Shown: positions 44,865-54,289 of the stretch, in pieces
How the letters are laid out: each line of letters opens with the position of its first letter
Numbering within the stretch: the first letter of the stretch is position 1
Source: Pseudomonas sp. W4I3
GTDB lineage: Bacteria; Pseudomonadota; Gammaproteobacteria; Pseudomonadales; Pseudomonadaceae
Length of the DNA: 64,000 nt
Direction of reading: 5' to 3'
Assembly: GCF_030816195.1 (NCBI RefSeq)
Contig: NZ_JAUSXS010000001.1
Coordinates: 2,255,501 to 2,319,500, forward strand
Made by a program: the position numbers and the translations under genes
The notes under the pieces: model-generated
Told to the model about the DNA's origin: nothing
Database searches by the model: none
The model's input: the letters and a program-made list of their open reading frames with translations, nothing else

Positions 44865-45218
44865 TCAGGTGCCCCCTCGGATGCGACGCCAGATGTCCCA
44901 GATATCCGCCTTTTCCACCCACACCATCAGTTTGATGCTGATCGGGATGACCACCAGGGCACAGAGAAAAGCGCTACCGCCGCTGGTGATGAACGGGATT
45001 GCTTGCAAGGCCATGGGTGCGAACAGGTAGCCCACCCCGGCCGATAGGAACAGAGAGCCCAGGCGCTGCCAGACCTTGAGGTCGCGCTTGGTGCTGGTGA
45101 CCAGCCAAGCGCCGAGGATGGCGCCGAACAGCGCCCCGTCGTCGATGACTGGCGTGACGCTCGCCAGGCCCAAGCCAATGAGCAGGCCGGACACAACGCT
45201 GGAAGTCGGATCAGCCAT
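44865..45218 (-). CDS. Second holin-like membrane protein
   Basis: 117 aa with three to four hydrophobic segments (SGLLIGLGLASVTPVI, LFGAILGAWLVTS, LFLSAGVGYLFAPMALQAI, SAFLCALVVIPISIKLMVW). Could be the holin proper with the previous gene as antiholin, or the reverse. Both possibilities are open. Confidence 0.78.
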   Translation of the reverse strand: MADPTSSVVSGLLIGLGLASVTPVIDDGALFGAILGAWLVTSTKRDLKVWQRLGSLFLSAGVGYLFAPMALQAIPFITSGGSAFLCALVVIPISIKLMVWVEKADIWDIWRRIRGGT

Positions 45219-45245
45219 GGTGTGGGTTTCCTTGGTAGCAGTGGG

Positions 45246-45458
45246 TCAGTCCCATAGGTTCACCATCTGCCGTTGGGGCGCGCTGGTTTGGGCTTCGGGC
45301 ATGTTGATAACGAGGCCTTGTGGCAGGACGGGGCCGTAGTCGGCCAGGCCGGGGTTCGCCTGCAGCACTGCTTCGGTGACGCCTGCGGTTCGGCCGTAAT
45401 ACCGCCAGCACAGGGCGTCGACGGTGTCGTTTTGATTGGCGCGGACGGCGACGGCCAT
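45246..45458 (-). CDS. X: Tail protein gpX
   Basis: 70 aa with a LysM-like fold (VDALCWRYYGRTAGVTEAVLQANPGLADYGPVLPQGLVINMP, residues 13-54). P2 gpX, needed for tail assembly. Shares one base with gpL. Confidence 0.93.
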   Translation of the reverse strand: MAVAVRANQNDTVDALCWRYYGRTAGVTEAVLQANPGLADYGPVLPQGLVINMPEAQTSAPQRQMVNLWD

Positions 45459-45919
45459 CAGATCAGCTCCACGGTGGTGCGGCTTTTTTCGAGAAAGTCA
45501 CGCACCGCCCAACGCAGATCGCGGCGGTAGTCATCGATGGTAGGTGCGACCTCTTCGGCCTGGTTGCTGCCGGTGTTGGTGGCGCTGTAGTCGCGAAAGC
45601 GCTCGCAGACTTCGGCGCCGGTACCGGCCTCGATCGCGCGGCGGTAGAGGTGAGCCTTTACCGATACGTCTTTGATCCGATCACCTGGTACAGCGTCCAA
45701 CGTGGCGTAACCAGCTGCCTGTTGAGCTGCTCGCCAGTCACTCAGCTCGCGGTTGAGGTTGATAGCGGCAGAGATCACGGCGGTTTCCAAGCGGGCCGGG
45801 GTGACGCTGGAGTCGATGCGCAGGGTGGCGCGCAGGCTATCCAGGTCAATCGACGGCCAGAACGGGTCGGTGTTGATGTGGCCGCTGGCGACGGTGCCGC
45901 TGGCTACAAATGCGCTCAT
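45458..45919 (-). CDS. L: Head completion protein gpL
   Basis: 153 aa. WPSIDLDSLRATLRIDSSVTPARLETAVISAAINLNREL (residues 22-60) is the conserved start of gpL, which stabilises filled heads. Stop touches the gpX start. Confidence 0.93.
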   Translation of the reverse strand: MSAFVASGTVASGHINTDPFWPSIDLDSLRATLRIDSSVTPARLETAVISAAINLNRELSDWRAAQQAAGYATLDAVPGDRIKDVSVKAHLYRRAIEAGTGAEVCERFRDYSATNTGSNQAEEVAPTIDDYRRDLRWAVRDFLEKSRTTVELI

Positions 45920-46019
45920 GAGACTGCACTCAAAAATAGATCGCCGGTGGTCGGGGCTTCACGTTCAGGAGGAGCGGCCTGGCCGATCCGCCCCGAGCCG
46001 GCGGGGTGCGTGGGGACGC

Positions 46020-46739
46020 TCAGTTAGCTGCTGGAGCAGCGTATTTTTTCAGGAGGCGCTCGACGCGCTCCAAATCCTTCTTGCCACCGCAGTTGGTGTT
46101 CAGTTCGATGGCACGGGACAGATATTTTTTCGAGGACTCCAGGTGACACAGGGCGGCCACCTTGCTTTCCGACGTGTCGTCGTCCGAAACCATCTCCGCG
46201 AAAGCCTTGCCCAGGGCCAGATGCAGCTTGGCTTTAGCCTGGTCGGGCATGTCTTCTTCACCCGCGATTTGCTCAGTGCGCAGCAGCAGATCCACGTCGA
46301 ACGTGCCACCCGCCTTCTGCGCCTTCAGGGCGACTTCGGCAATTTCTTCGGCAACGATGGTGCCGGTAGTGCGTTCGAAGCGGTCAGGCATGAGCAATGC
46401 GTGCTGAATGACGTACTCGGCAATGTCGAGGGCGCCGGCAAAGTCGCCGGCATCCATTCGCCAAACCATCAAAGTGGTTAGCACCTGGTCCTGCGCGCCT
46501 TTGCCGCCTGCCAGAACGCCTTCCACATATGGGACGTATTCGGGCAGCAGTTGCTTTTTCAGCTCTGCTTTGCCCTCGGTGGACTGCACCTGTTTCAGGC
46601 GCAAGTAGTCCTGCTGGAGCTTCGCCAGGTGCAGTTCGTAAACAGTGGAACCTTCCATGGTCATGGCTGGGCCGGCCACAGCGGCCGCTGCGACGGCTGC
46701 TGTGACGCGCTGGAAGTGACGACGGCAAGGATTGGTCAT
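46020..46739 (-). CDS. M: Small terminase subunit gpM
   Basis: 239 aa. NPCRRHFQRVTAAVAAAA, EGSTVYELHLAKLQQDYLRLKQVQ and LLPEYVPYVEGVLAGGKGAQDQVLTTLMVWRMDAGDFAGALDIA (residues 65-108) match gpM, which with gpP cuts and packages DNA at cos. Confidence 0.95.
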   Translation of the reverse strand: MTNPCRRHFQRVTAAVAAAAVAGPAMTMEGSTVYELHLAKLQQDYLRLKQVQSTEGKAELKKQLLPEYVPYVEGVLAGGKGAQDQVLTTLMVWRMDAGDFAGALDIAEYVIQHALLMPDRFERTTGTIVAEEIAEVALKAQKAGGTFDVDLLLRTEQIAGEEDMPDQAKAKLHLALGKAFAEMVSDDDTSESKVAALCHLESSKKYLSRAIELNTNCGGKKDLERVERLLKKYAAPAAN

Positions 46740-46750
46740 GGTTGCTCGCC

Positions 46751-47758
46751 TTAGCTCAGGGTGATGTTTTCGGCCATGGCGGCGCAGCCAAGGTCTTCGA
46801 TCACGTAGGCTTCATTGACCGACTCGTAGTTTTCAATACGGTCGCGTTTGGCGTTATCCACCACCGTGCGGCGGCGGGTGCCTTCCTGCCAGTAGATCGA
46901 CAGGTTGTCGAGGCGGGTAACCAGCAGGCCGTTCGGCGGGAAGTGAGGCACTCGCACAGCCGGCAGGTTGCCGATGCGCTTCTGGCTGGTGACGATATCG
47001 GCCGCGAGCATTTCGGTCGGCGCTTGGGTCTTGTTGATGATCGGGAAGTACTTGTCGGCCAGCAGCTGGCGTCCGCAGATCACCACTAGGTCAGTGTCTT
47101 CCTGATACCAGGGCTCGATGAACTCGTTGACCATACTCACGACCAGGGCGTCGATGTTTTCGAAGTCCTTGCCCGCGCCGATCTGGATCTTGCCGCTGCC
47201 GTCGACCACTTCTTTCATAACGCGCGCCGGGTTCTCCAAGCGCATCTTTTGCAGCCAGCCGACGTTAACGTCCTGCAGCAGCTTGTTGATGTCCGGTTTG
47301 GATGTCGCCGCACGGCTGGTACCGTTCCAGCCGATCATGATCCGGTTGAGCGCCTGGGCCCGGATGATGGCGTCACGGATACGCGCCTGGAAGTCTTTGA
47401 ACTTGGCCCATTGATCCAGCTTCTGGTAGCGCAGGCCCGTATCGAAGTTGGTTTGGGTGCAAGTGTACCCACGGTTGTCGAGACCGGTAGGATCGCGTGG
47501 CTCGCGGTCTTGCTGGGTGGTATCGGTGGTGCCGGCAATAGTACCGTCGATACCGATGCCGATTTTTTCGCCCGACTGCTCAGCCACGCCGTAGACGTTG
47601 ATCGAGCTGAGAAACGCGCTCGACTCCTGCATCCGGGTTTCCAACGTCTGTGCAACGGATGGAGCGGCTGTGAATTTTGTGGTGACGTCGCTCACGCCGT
47701 GCAGTTGGGCGAGTTGTTGCAGGTAAGCGTTGAAAAGAACGCGAGTATCGTTACGCAT
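46751..47758 (-). CDS. N: Major capsid protein gpN
   Basis: 335 aa. MRNDTRVLFNAYLQQLAQLHGV, KFTAAPSVAQTLETRMQESSAFLSSINVYGV and TQKRIGNLPAVRVPHFPPN-like C terminus match P2 gpN, the main shell protein, cut at its N terminus by gpO. Confidence 0.96.
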   Translation of the reverse strand: MRNDTRVLFNAYLQQLAQLHGVSDVTTKFTAAPSVAQTLETRMQESSAFLSSINVYGVAEQSGEKIGIGIDGTIAGTTDTTQQDREPRDPTGLDNRGYTCTQTNFDTGLRYQKLDQWAKFKDFQARIRDAIIRAQALNRIMIGWNGTSRAATSKPDINKLLQDVNVGWLQKMRLENPARVMKEVVDGSGKIQIGAGKDFENIDALVVSMVNEFIEPWYQEDTDLVVICGRQLLADKYFPIINKTQAPTEMLAADIVTSQKRIGNLPAVRVPHFPPNGLLVTRLDNLSIYWQEGTRRRTVVDNAKRDRIENYESVNEAYVIEDLGCAAMAENITLS

Positions 47759-47803
47759 GGTGTTCTCCGATGTTCCTTGGCTGGGTGTTGTCCGTGATCT
47801 GGA

Positions 47804-48682
47804 TTAGCAGTCGGTGACGAGTGCGCCGTCACCGCCCGTAGCCGGCGGGCGAACGGAGTACTGCGGTTTCTGGCCGGTGGTATCCGGGGTTTTTTCGAGC
47901 TGTTGAACCAACGCAGTGAAGTCGGCACACAGCTTTTCGTGAGCGGTCTGCAGCTTTTCGCGGGCGGTTTTTTCGGCGGTAAAGGCTTCGCCCTGACCGG
48001 CGACATGCTCGGCCATGGCTTCAACAGCCTCGCCGAGTTCAGTGAATAGGGCGGCGTCCTTGCCTTCCTTGTCCTTGCTCTTGCCGAGTAGGTCGAGAAC
48101 GCGGCTAAACAGGCCTGCGACTTTGCCGCTTTCGTCCTCAACTTCTTCGAATTCAAGTTCGATCTCGACGACCTCAGAGAAGAGGTTGCCGGGATCGCGT
48201 TTGCGACTGGTCAGCGGGTTCATGTCCGGGTGTTGGGCGCTGAACGTCAGCATCTCAGTGCCCAGGCTGGCCGGGGTATCGGTAACGGCAATGCCGTCCA
48301 AATAGGCGCGGCCGGTGTCGGCGAATTTCGGCCGAATCTCGATGCTGGTGTACAGCTTCTGCCGTGCTTTGTTCATGGCGATCAGGTCGGAGGTCGGTTC
48401 GATTTGCGCGAACAAGGCCAATTTTTTGGCCCCGGCAATCTCCACCTCTTCCGTCTTCAGCGCGACGACATCGCCGTAAGCGCGGAAAGGGCTATCCGGC
48501 AGCAAGCTGCGCATGTGCTCAATCCAAACCCGCGCACCGTAGGTGTTCTGGCTGTAGGTTTCGGCAGCGTCGACGAGCCATTGGCGCTCGATCTGACGAC
48601 CATCGGTGGTGGCGCCTTCAACGGCGACGCGGAAGAACTTGGAGCGTTGTTTCTTGGCTGGGTTGTCGGTTTTGCCGGCCAT
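47804..48682 (-). CDS. O: Capsid scaffold/protease gpO
   Basis: 292 aa from ATG 48682 (MAGKTDNPAKKQRSKFFRVAVEGATTDGR). The N-terminal half is the gpO serine-type protease domain (EHMRSLLPDSPFRAYGDVVAL, TDTPASLGTEML with the nucleophile region), the C-terminal half a coiled-coil scaffold. Divergent from gpP over a 152-bp gap holding an Ogr-like box. Confidence 0.94.
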   Translation of the reverse strand: MAGKTDNPAKKQRSKFFRVAVEGATTDGRQIERQWLVDAAETYSQNTYGARVWIEHMRSLLPDSPFRAYGDVVALKTEEVEIAGAKKLALFAQIEPTSDLIAMNKARQKLYTSIEIRPKFADTGRAYLDGIAVTDTPASLGTEMLTFSAQHPDMNPLTSRKRDPGNLFSEVVEIELEFEEVEDESGKVAGLFSRVLDLLGKSKDKEGKDAALFTELGEAVEAMAEHVAGQGEAFTAEKTAREKLQTAHEKLCADFTALVQQLEKTPDTTGQKPQYSVRPPATGGDGALVTDC

Positions 48683-48767
48683 GCGTGAATCCCTCAGTGC
48701 GGTGGCAGTCTGCCTTGGCGATGAGCGCATGTTGTTGAGCGCGGGCGCGACGGGCAACGAGGCGCTG

Positions 48768-48788
48768 TTGTAGATCGTTGATCTACAA
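48768..48788. promoter_or_regulatory. Ogr-type box at the O/P late promoters
   Basis: A perfect palindrome: TTGTAGATC, then GTT, then GATCTACAA, giving TGT-N13-ACA. It lies between the divergent O and P genes, 48 bp before gpP and 80 bp before gpO. The perfect symmetry suits use in both directions. Confidence 0.7.
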
Positions 48789-48834
48789 GGGGCGGAGGGG
48801 GAACTGTTCGCGCGCGGGCGGCAGCATCTGCGCC

Positions 48835-50592
48835 ATGAATGCCATCGTCGAACTACCTACCGATCACCGCCGCCACGCCAAGCACCTGTATTGGCAGGGC
48901 TACCGCGTGTGCGAGATCGCTGAGTTGATCGGGGAGAAGGAAAAAACGCTGCACAGCTGGAAGGCCCGTGACGAATGGGACCGCGCGACACCGCTGGAGC
49001 GTATCCAGGCGGCGACCGAAGCCCGCCTGGTGCAGCTGATCCTGAAAGACCCGAAGTCAGGGTCCGACTACAAGGAAATTGACCTCTTGCACCGCCAGCT
49101 GGAGCGGCAAGCCCGTATCCAGCGCTTCAACGACGGCGGTACCGAAACCGAGTTGAATCCGAACTTGGCGAAGCGCAACGAGGGACCGAAAAAAGCGCCG
49201 AAACGCAACGAGTTCGACGAAGAACACATTGAAAAACTGACGGAAGCGTTCATCGACGGCTGTTTCGGGTACCAGTTGGATTGGTACAAAGCCGGCAATC
49301 AGCGAACCCGCGCAATCCTCAAGTCACGGCAGATCGGCGCGACCTACTATTTCGCCCGTGAAGCGCTGATCGATGCGCTGACGACAGGCCGTAACCAGAT
49401 TTTCCTGTCAGCCTCGAAAAACCAGGCGCACATTTTCAAGGCCTACATTCAGGCCTTTGCCCGTGAGGTGGTCGGTGTTGAGCTGACGGGCGATCCGATC
49501 ATTCTGGGCAATGGCGCCGAGCTGCATTTCCTGGGTACCAACGCGCGGACGGCCCAGGGCTATCACGGCAACTTTTACTTCGACGAATTCTTTTGGACTT
49601 TCAAGTTCAAGGAACTCAACAAGGTCGCCAGCGGCATGGCGATGCAGAAGCAATACCGCCGAACGTACTTTTCGACGCCTTCCAGCATGGCCCATGAGGC
49701 CTATACGTTCTGGACCGGTGAGCGGTTCAACAAAGGCAAACCGGCGGCGCAACGGGTCAAAATCGACGTCTCTCATGATGTTCTGCAACAGGGCCGGCTG
49801 TGTGAAGACCGGGTGTGGCGGCAGATCGTCACCATTCTGGACGCTGAGGACCGTGGCTGCGACTTGTTCGACTTGGACGAGCTGCGCCAGGAATACGATG
49901 CCGAAGCTTTTCAGAACCTGCTGATGTGCCAGTTCATCGACGACGGGGCGAGCATTTTCCCGCTTGCGATGCTGCAGCCTTGCATGGTGGACAGCTGGGA
50001 TCTATGGGCCGAGGACTACAAACCGTTTGCCGCGCGTCCGTTTGGAGATCGCCAGGTTTGGGTGGGCTACGACCCAGCTGAGAACGGCGACAGCGCTGCA
50101 TTGGTGGTAATTGCTCCACCAACGGTTCCCGGCGGCAAGTTCCGGGTGCTGGAAAGACACCAATTCCGGGGAATGGACTTCGCCGCCCAGGCCGAATCAA
50201 TCCGCCAGGTCACCAGACGCTACTGGGTGACCTACATCGGTATCGACATCACGGGTATGGGGTCTGGTGTGGCCCAGCTGGTGAAGCAATTCTTCCCGAA
50301 TATCACCACGTTCAGCTATTCGCCCGAGGTCAAGACGCGCCTGGTGTTGAAGGCGTACGACGTCATCAAGAACGGCCGTCTGGAGTTTGATGCCGGTTGG
50401 ACGGATATGGCGCAGTCGTTGATGGCTATTCGCAAAACAGTCACCGCCTCCGGGCGCCAGTTCACCTATACGGCCGGTCGCACCGACGAGACGGGCCATG
50501 CCGACTTGGCGTGGGCGACCTTCCACGCCCTGCATAACGAGCCTCTTGAAGGGCAGACCACGGCGAATACCGGATTTATGGAGTCCTATTGA
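48835..50592 (+). CDS. P: Large terminase ATPase gpP
   Basis: 585 aa from ATG 48835. N-terminal HTH (RRHAKHLYWQGYRVCEIAELIG), ATPase domain with Walker A-like SRQIGATYYFAREALIDAL and Walker B-like YHGNFYFDEFFW, and C-terminal nuclease acidic residues (VGYDPAENGDS, GIDITGMGSG). Stop overlaps gpQ (TGATG). Confidence 0.95.
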   Translation: MNAIVELPTDHRRHAKHLYWQGYRVCEIAELIGEKEKTLHSWKARDEWDRATPLERIQAATEARLVQLILKDPKSGSDYKEIDLLHRQLERQARIQRFNDGGTETELNPNLAKRNEGPKKAPKRNEFDEEHIEKLTEAFIDGCFGYQLDWYKAGNQRTRAILKSRQIGATYYFAREALIDALTTGRNQIFLSASKNQAHIFKAYIQAFAREVVGVELTGDPIILGNGAELHFLGTNARTAQGYHGNFYFDEFFWTFKFKELNKVASGMAMQKQYRRTYFSTPSSMAHEAYTFWTGERFNKGKPAAQRVKIDVSHDVLQQGRLCEDRVWRQIVTILDAEDRGCDLFDLDELRQEYDAEAFQNLLMCQFIDDGASIFPLAMLQPCMVDSWDLWAEDYKPFAARPFGDRQVWVGYDPAENGDSAALVVIAPPTVPGGKFRVLERHQFRGMDFAAQAESIRQVTRRYWVTYIGIDITGMGSGVAQLVKQFFPNITTFSYSPEVKTRLVLKAYDVIKNGRLEFDAGWTDMAQSLMAIRKTVTASGRQFTYTAGRTDETGHADLAWATFHALHNEPLEGQTTANTGFMESY

Positions 50593-51644
50593 TGAGCAAA
50601 CGTAAGCGCGGAACCCAACTGAGCACCGTCCAGCAACCCATTGAGGGGGACGTGCTACCCGCTGAATCCGGCCCGGTCGAGGCATTCACCTTCGGTGATC
50701 CGGCGCCCGTGCTCGATAGCAGGGAGATCCTTGACTACCTTGAGTGCTGGGCCAATGGGCGTTGGTTCGAAACACCTATGTCCATGGATGGGTTAGCCAA
50801 GACGACCCGCGCCAGTGTGTACCTGCAGTCCGGCCTCAACTTCAAGCGCAACATGCTGGCCCGTACGTTCGTTCCTCACCGGCTGCTGAGCCGTCAGGCC
50901 TTTGAGCAGTTCGCCCTGGACTGGCTCTGGTGCGGCAACTGCTACCTGGAAAAGCGCAACAACATGCTGCGCAATACCATGGGCTTGCTGCCGCCGTTGG
51001 CGAAGTACATGCGTCGAGGCGTCGACATGGAAACCTATTACCAGGTGCGCGGCTGGAAGGATGAGCACGAGTTTGCACCAGGTTCGATTTGCCACCTACG
51101 TGAGGCCGATATCAATCAAGAGATTTATGGGTTGCCGGAGTGGCTGGCAGCGCTGCAGAGCGCGTTGCTCAACGAGAGCGCCACGCTATTCCGTCGCAAG
51201 TATTACAACAACGGCAGTCACGCCGGATTCATCCTGTATATGACCGACGCGGCGCAGAAAGAAGAGGACATCGACTCACTGCGCACCGCACTGAAGAACT
51301 CGAAAGGGCCGGGTAACTTTCGAAACCTGTTTGTGTACGCGCCGGCCGGTAAGAAGGATGGCATCCAGCTCATCCCGGTGAGCGAGGTTGCTGCCAAGGA
51401 CGAGTTCAGCTCGATCAAGAACATCAGCCGCGACGATCTGCTCGCGGCGTTGCGTATTCCACCCCAATTGATGGGCATCGTCCCGCAGAACGCGGGCGGT
51501 TTCGGGTCGTTGCGAGAGGCTGCTGAAGTTTGGGCGGTCAACGAGCTGGAGCCGTTGCAGGCCAGGCTGGCCCAGGTTAACGACTGGCTGGGTGAAGAGG
51601 TTGTCAGCTTCAAAGAATTTGAGCTTCCAACGGGGGGGAAGTAG
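50592..51644 (+). CDS. Q: Portal protein gpQ
   Basis: 350 aa from ATG 50592. FTFGDPAPVLDSREILDYLECW, YLQSGLNFKRNMLARTFVPHRLLSRQAF and DLLAALRIPPQLMGIVPQNAGGFGSL-AAEVWAVNEL match the gpQ portal family. Ends the head gene pair P-Q. Confidence 0.96.
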   Translation: MSKRKRGTQLSTVQQPIEGDVLPAESGPVEAFTFGDPAPVLDSREILDYLECWANGRWFETPMSMDGLAKTTRASVYLQSGLNFKRNMLARTFVPHRLLSRQAFEQFALDWLWCGNCYLEKRNNMLRNTMGLLPPLAKYMRRGVDMETYYQVRGWKDEHEFAPGSICHLREADINQEIYGLPEWLAALQSALLNESATLFRRKYYNNGSHAGFILYMTDAAQKEEDIDSLRTALKNSKGPGNFRNLFVYAPAGKKDGIQLIPVSEVAAKDEFSSIKNISRDDLLAALRIPPQLMGIVPQNAGGFGSLREAAEVWAVNELEPLQARLAQVNDWLGEEVVSFKEFELPTGGK

Positions 51645-51800
51645 TACCCCCGCGCAGTAAACGAGGCGACGAGCGTGTGCGCTAACACCCGCTCGACGCT
51701 GAATCACTCGAACACGCCGAGTGCTCCAACCAAGGCCTCGCCCCACTGCGCAGGGGGTGCGAAGCCTAAGCGAATCCAATTTTCAAAACAAGGATCACTT

Positions 51801-52595
51801 ATGAGCACACCGATTATCCCGTGGATGGGCGGCAAGCGTCGCCTGGCAGATCGTCTTATTCCACTGTTCCCGCCGCACGAATGCTATGTCGAGGTCTTTG
51901 CCGGCGGCGCCGCGCTCTATTTCATGCGTCCCCAGGCTGCGCCTGTCGAAGTACTCAACGACATCAACGGTGACCTGGTGACGCTGTATCGGGTCGTTCA
52001 AAACCACTTGGAGGAGTTCGTGCGCCAGTTCAAATGGGCGCTCAGCTCCAGGCAGGTGTTCGAATGGCAGAAGATGACCCGGCCGGAAACCCTGACCGAT
52101 ATTCAGCGGGCGGCCCGTTTTTTCTACCTGCAGCACCATGCCTTCGCCGGCAAGGTCAGCGGGCAGACCTTCGGTACCGCCACCACCGGCCCAGCCATCA
52201 ACCTGTTGCGGATCGAGGAAAACCTGTCTGCGGCCTGGCAACGGTTGTCTGGCACCTATGTCGAGAACCTGGGCTGGCTTGAATGCGCTGAACGCTACGA
52301 CAGACCGCACACCTTCCACTACATGGACCCGCCTTACTGGCAGACAGCTGGCTATGGGGTGGACTTTCCGTTTGAGAACTATGAGCGGATGGCCGACTTC
52401 ATGCGGCGTTGCAAGGGCAAGGTGATGGTGAGTATTAACGACCACCCAGATATCCGCCGGGTGTTCGAGGGCTTTCACTTTGAAACGGTGGATATTCGGT
52501 ACAGCACGGCGAATCAGCGGCAAGGCAAAGCAGAAGTGAGCGGGGAGCTGATCATCATGAACTGGGAGCCGAACGCCTTCGGCGGCCTGTTCTAG
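51801..52595 (+). CDS. dam: DNA adenine methyltransferase (Dam family)
   Basis: 264 aa from ATG 51801 with AAGGATC upstream. AdoMet motif PWMGGKRRLADRLIPLFP, EVFAGGAALYF, catalytic DPPY in HYMDPPYWQTAGYGVDF. D12-class enzymes methylate N6 of adenine, probably in GATC or a relative, and can protect phage DNA from host nucleases. Overlaps the SRAP gene end on the opposite strand by 4 bp. A broken second copy lies at 56793. Confidence 0.93.
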   Translation: MSTPIIPWMGGKRRLADRLIPLFPPHECYVEVFAGGAALYFMRPQAAPVEVLNDINGDLVTLYRVVQNHLEEFVRQFKWALSSRQVFEWQKMTRPETLTDIQRAARFFYLQHHAFAGKVSGQTFGTATTGPAINLLRIEENLSAAWQRLSGTYVENLGWLECAERYDRPHTFHYMDPPYWQTAGYGVDFPFENYERMADFMRRCKGKVMVSINDHPDIRRVFEGFHFETVDIRYSTANQRQGKAEVSGELIIMNWEPNAFGGLF

Positions 52596-53272
52596 CGCAT
52601 TGGCTGGATCAAACTGGGTCCTTTGTTTTTTACGTTACCGACCGCGACGTCGACCTTGAACCATTCAAAGGCCTCGGCCGGCTCGCCTTGATGCAACACC
52701 ATCTGCTCGGCACGTTCCTTTGGCGTTGCCGGGTCCAACCATTCACGGGCCAGGTCCGGGGTTAACACCACGGGCCTTCGGTCGTGGATGTCCACCATGC
52801 CCCCGACACTGTCTGCGGTAATAATCACGAAGCCGTCATGCTCGCCTGGTCCGTGATCGACGTCGGGCAGCTGACCGATCGATGCGCACAGCACTGGCGC
52901 GCCATCCCTCCGGCGGATCAGGTAGGGCTGTTTTTTGGGGCCGCCTTCGTCAACCCATTCAAACCAGTTATCTATTGGCGCGATTGCGCGGTATGGCCAG
53001 ATCGAGCGGAAGAACGATCCGTGCGCGACTTTCTCGACTCGGGCATTGATTGGCGCAGCTCTGTCCTTTGCCCAATGCGGTCGCCACCCCCAGCGCACCG
53101 GGTCGGCATGCAGCAGGTCGCCCTGCAGGTGCAATAGAGCAACCTGGGTGGTTGGAGCCACGTTGTAACGATCAAGCGGCAGCTCACCGACGGAATTTGC
53201 CAGGGCATTAGGCATGCTCAATGCCGCAACGAAGTCATGAATGCCGCTGTATTGTGAAAGTCGTCCACACAT
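52592..53272 (-). CDS. SRAP (HMCES/YedK) family protein
   Basis: 226 aa. The catalytic Cys 2 follows the start Met (MCGRLSQ), with YNVAPTTQ, INARVE and the histidine of DIHDRRPVVL. SRAP proteins crosslink to abasic sites in single-stranded DNA and shield them. Within prophage cargo beside dam and an SOS-controlled gene it fits DNA-damage care during induction. Confidence 0.93.
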   Translation of the reverse strand: MCGRLSQYSGIHDFVAALSMPNALANSVGELPLDRYNVAPTTQVALLHLQGDLLHADPVRWGWRPHWAKDRAAPINARVEKVAHGSFFRSIWPYRAIAPIDNWFEWVDEGGPKKQPYLIRRRDGAPVLCASIGQLPDVDHGPGEHDGFVIITADSVGGMVDIHDRRPVVLTPDLAREWLDPATPKERAEQMVLHQGEPAEAFEWFKVDVAVGNVKNKGPSLIQPMR

Positions 53273-53355
53273 AACTATCTCCGCTCGTCGGTCCTGGTGA
53301 ACAGCCGCGCTCCGGCCGGCCTCTACCCAATAGACACCGACGCCGGAGATTTGTC

Positions 53356-53565
53356 ATGACAACCGACATTCGTCAGGTTAACGAGATGGAAGCGTGGCAT
53401 GCGCTTCTCAATGACGCTGAGTTTGAGGCGAGGTCGCCAGAGTACCGCTATGAAACACGCCTCGCCCTGGCGGATAGCATGCTTGAGCGCAAGGTGATCG
53501 ACTGCGGCGAATGGAGGGAGTTGGTTGAGGAAGCGGTCGCCGCTTATGCAAGCGACGCTGGTTGA
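53356..53565 (+). CDS. Small protein sharing a domain with its convergent neighbour
   Basis: 69 aa. The whole protein (EAWHALLNDAEF, YRYETRLALADSMLERKVID, EWRELVEEAVAAY) aligns by eye with residues 8-68 of the 53544 product (WRGMLDDNVY, CRWETRDMLEAGVID, FEMDEQVDAAYW). The two genes converge and overlap by 22 bp. Function unknown. Confidence 0.72.
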   Translation: MTTDIRQVNEMEAWHALLNDAEFEARSPEYRYETRLALADSMLERKVIDCGEWRELVEEAVAAYASDAG

Positions 53566-54269
53566 TTATCGCCTTTGGGGACAAAGCCCTGACCTGAGCA
53601 AGTCATGCAGTCCTCCCGCAGGTCGAAGCGGTCATGACACGCGGTGCACTTGCTGAATTTGGCGGATAGCAACAAGGGCCTCGCTATCCTATAACCCTCA
53701 AAATCGCGCTCTTCCAAGGTCACCTGCGCGCAATCTACAAGTGCCCGATAGGCGTCCGCGTCACCGATGATCGGGTAAACCTTCCCATTTATAACTTGTG
53801 CGGTCTGCACCAGATCGTACAGTTCGCCTGATGGCGCGGTGAGCAGCAGCCCATTTATCCGCCAGACTTCCTTGTCAGAGCGAAATATCAAGCGCAGGTC
53901 AGGTTTGTTGCCAATCACTTTCCCGTCAAATCCATCCGCACCTGGGCCAGTGGCTGAATAGTACGTGTTGGCGGTGATCCGCCCAATGCGCTCTGACGTG
54001 GACCTATCCACTACATCATAGTCGCCGCCAAACATGTACCCCTCAGCGGCGGTAGCCAGCTCTTCAACGGCGTGCCAATAAGCCGCGTCAACCTGCTCGT
54101 CCATTTCAAACTTTTCCAGCTCATCAATCACGCCTGCCTCCAGCATGTCGCGGGTTTCCCACCGGCAACTAACTCTGTGTGCCTCGGGGTGATCCATGCG
54201 GTACACGTTGTCGTCCAGCATCCCTCGCCATTTTGCGAGCCAGGCCTGTTTGAGTTCTGTAGGGGTCAT
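53544..54269 (-). CDS. SOS-box-controlled protein with C-terminal zinc ribbon
   Basis: 241 aa, not recognised. An N-terminal helical domain is shared with the 69-aa gene that faces it; a middle domain (GRITANTYYSATGPGADGFDGKVI, DLRLIFRSDKEVWRINGL) follows; a CTACHDRFDLREDCMTCSGQG zinc ribbon ends it. A near-consensus LexA site lies 21-40 bp before the ATG, so the gene should rise on DNA damage. A nucleic-acid role is likely given the ribbon. Confidence 0.72.
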   Translation of the reverse strand: MTPTELKQAWLAKWRGMLDDNVYRMDHPEAHRVSCRWETRDMLEAGVIDELEKFEMDEQVDAAYWHAVEELATAAEGYMFGGDYDVVDRSTSERIGRITANTYYSATGPGADGFDGKVIGNKPDLRLIFRSDKEVWRINGLLLTAPSGELYDLVQTAQVINGKVYPIIGDADAYRALVDCAQVTLEERDFEGYRIARPLLLSAKFSKCTACHDRFDLREDCMTCSGQGFVPKGDNQPASLA

Positions 54270-54289
54270 GGGGGTGACTGCTTAGTTTT

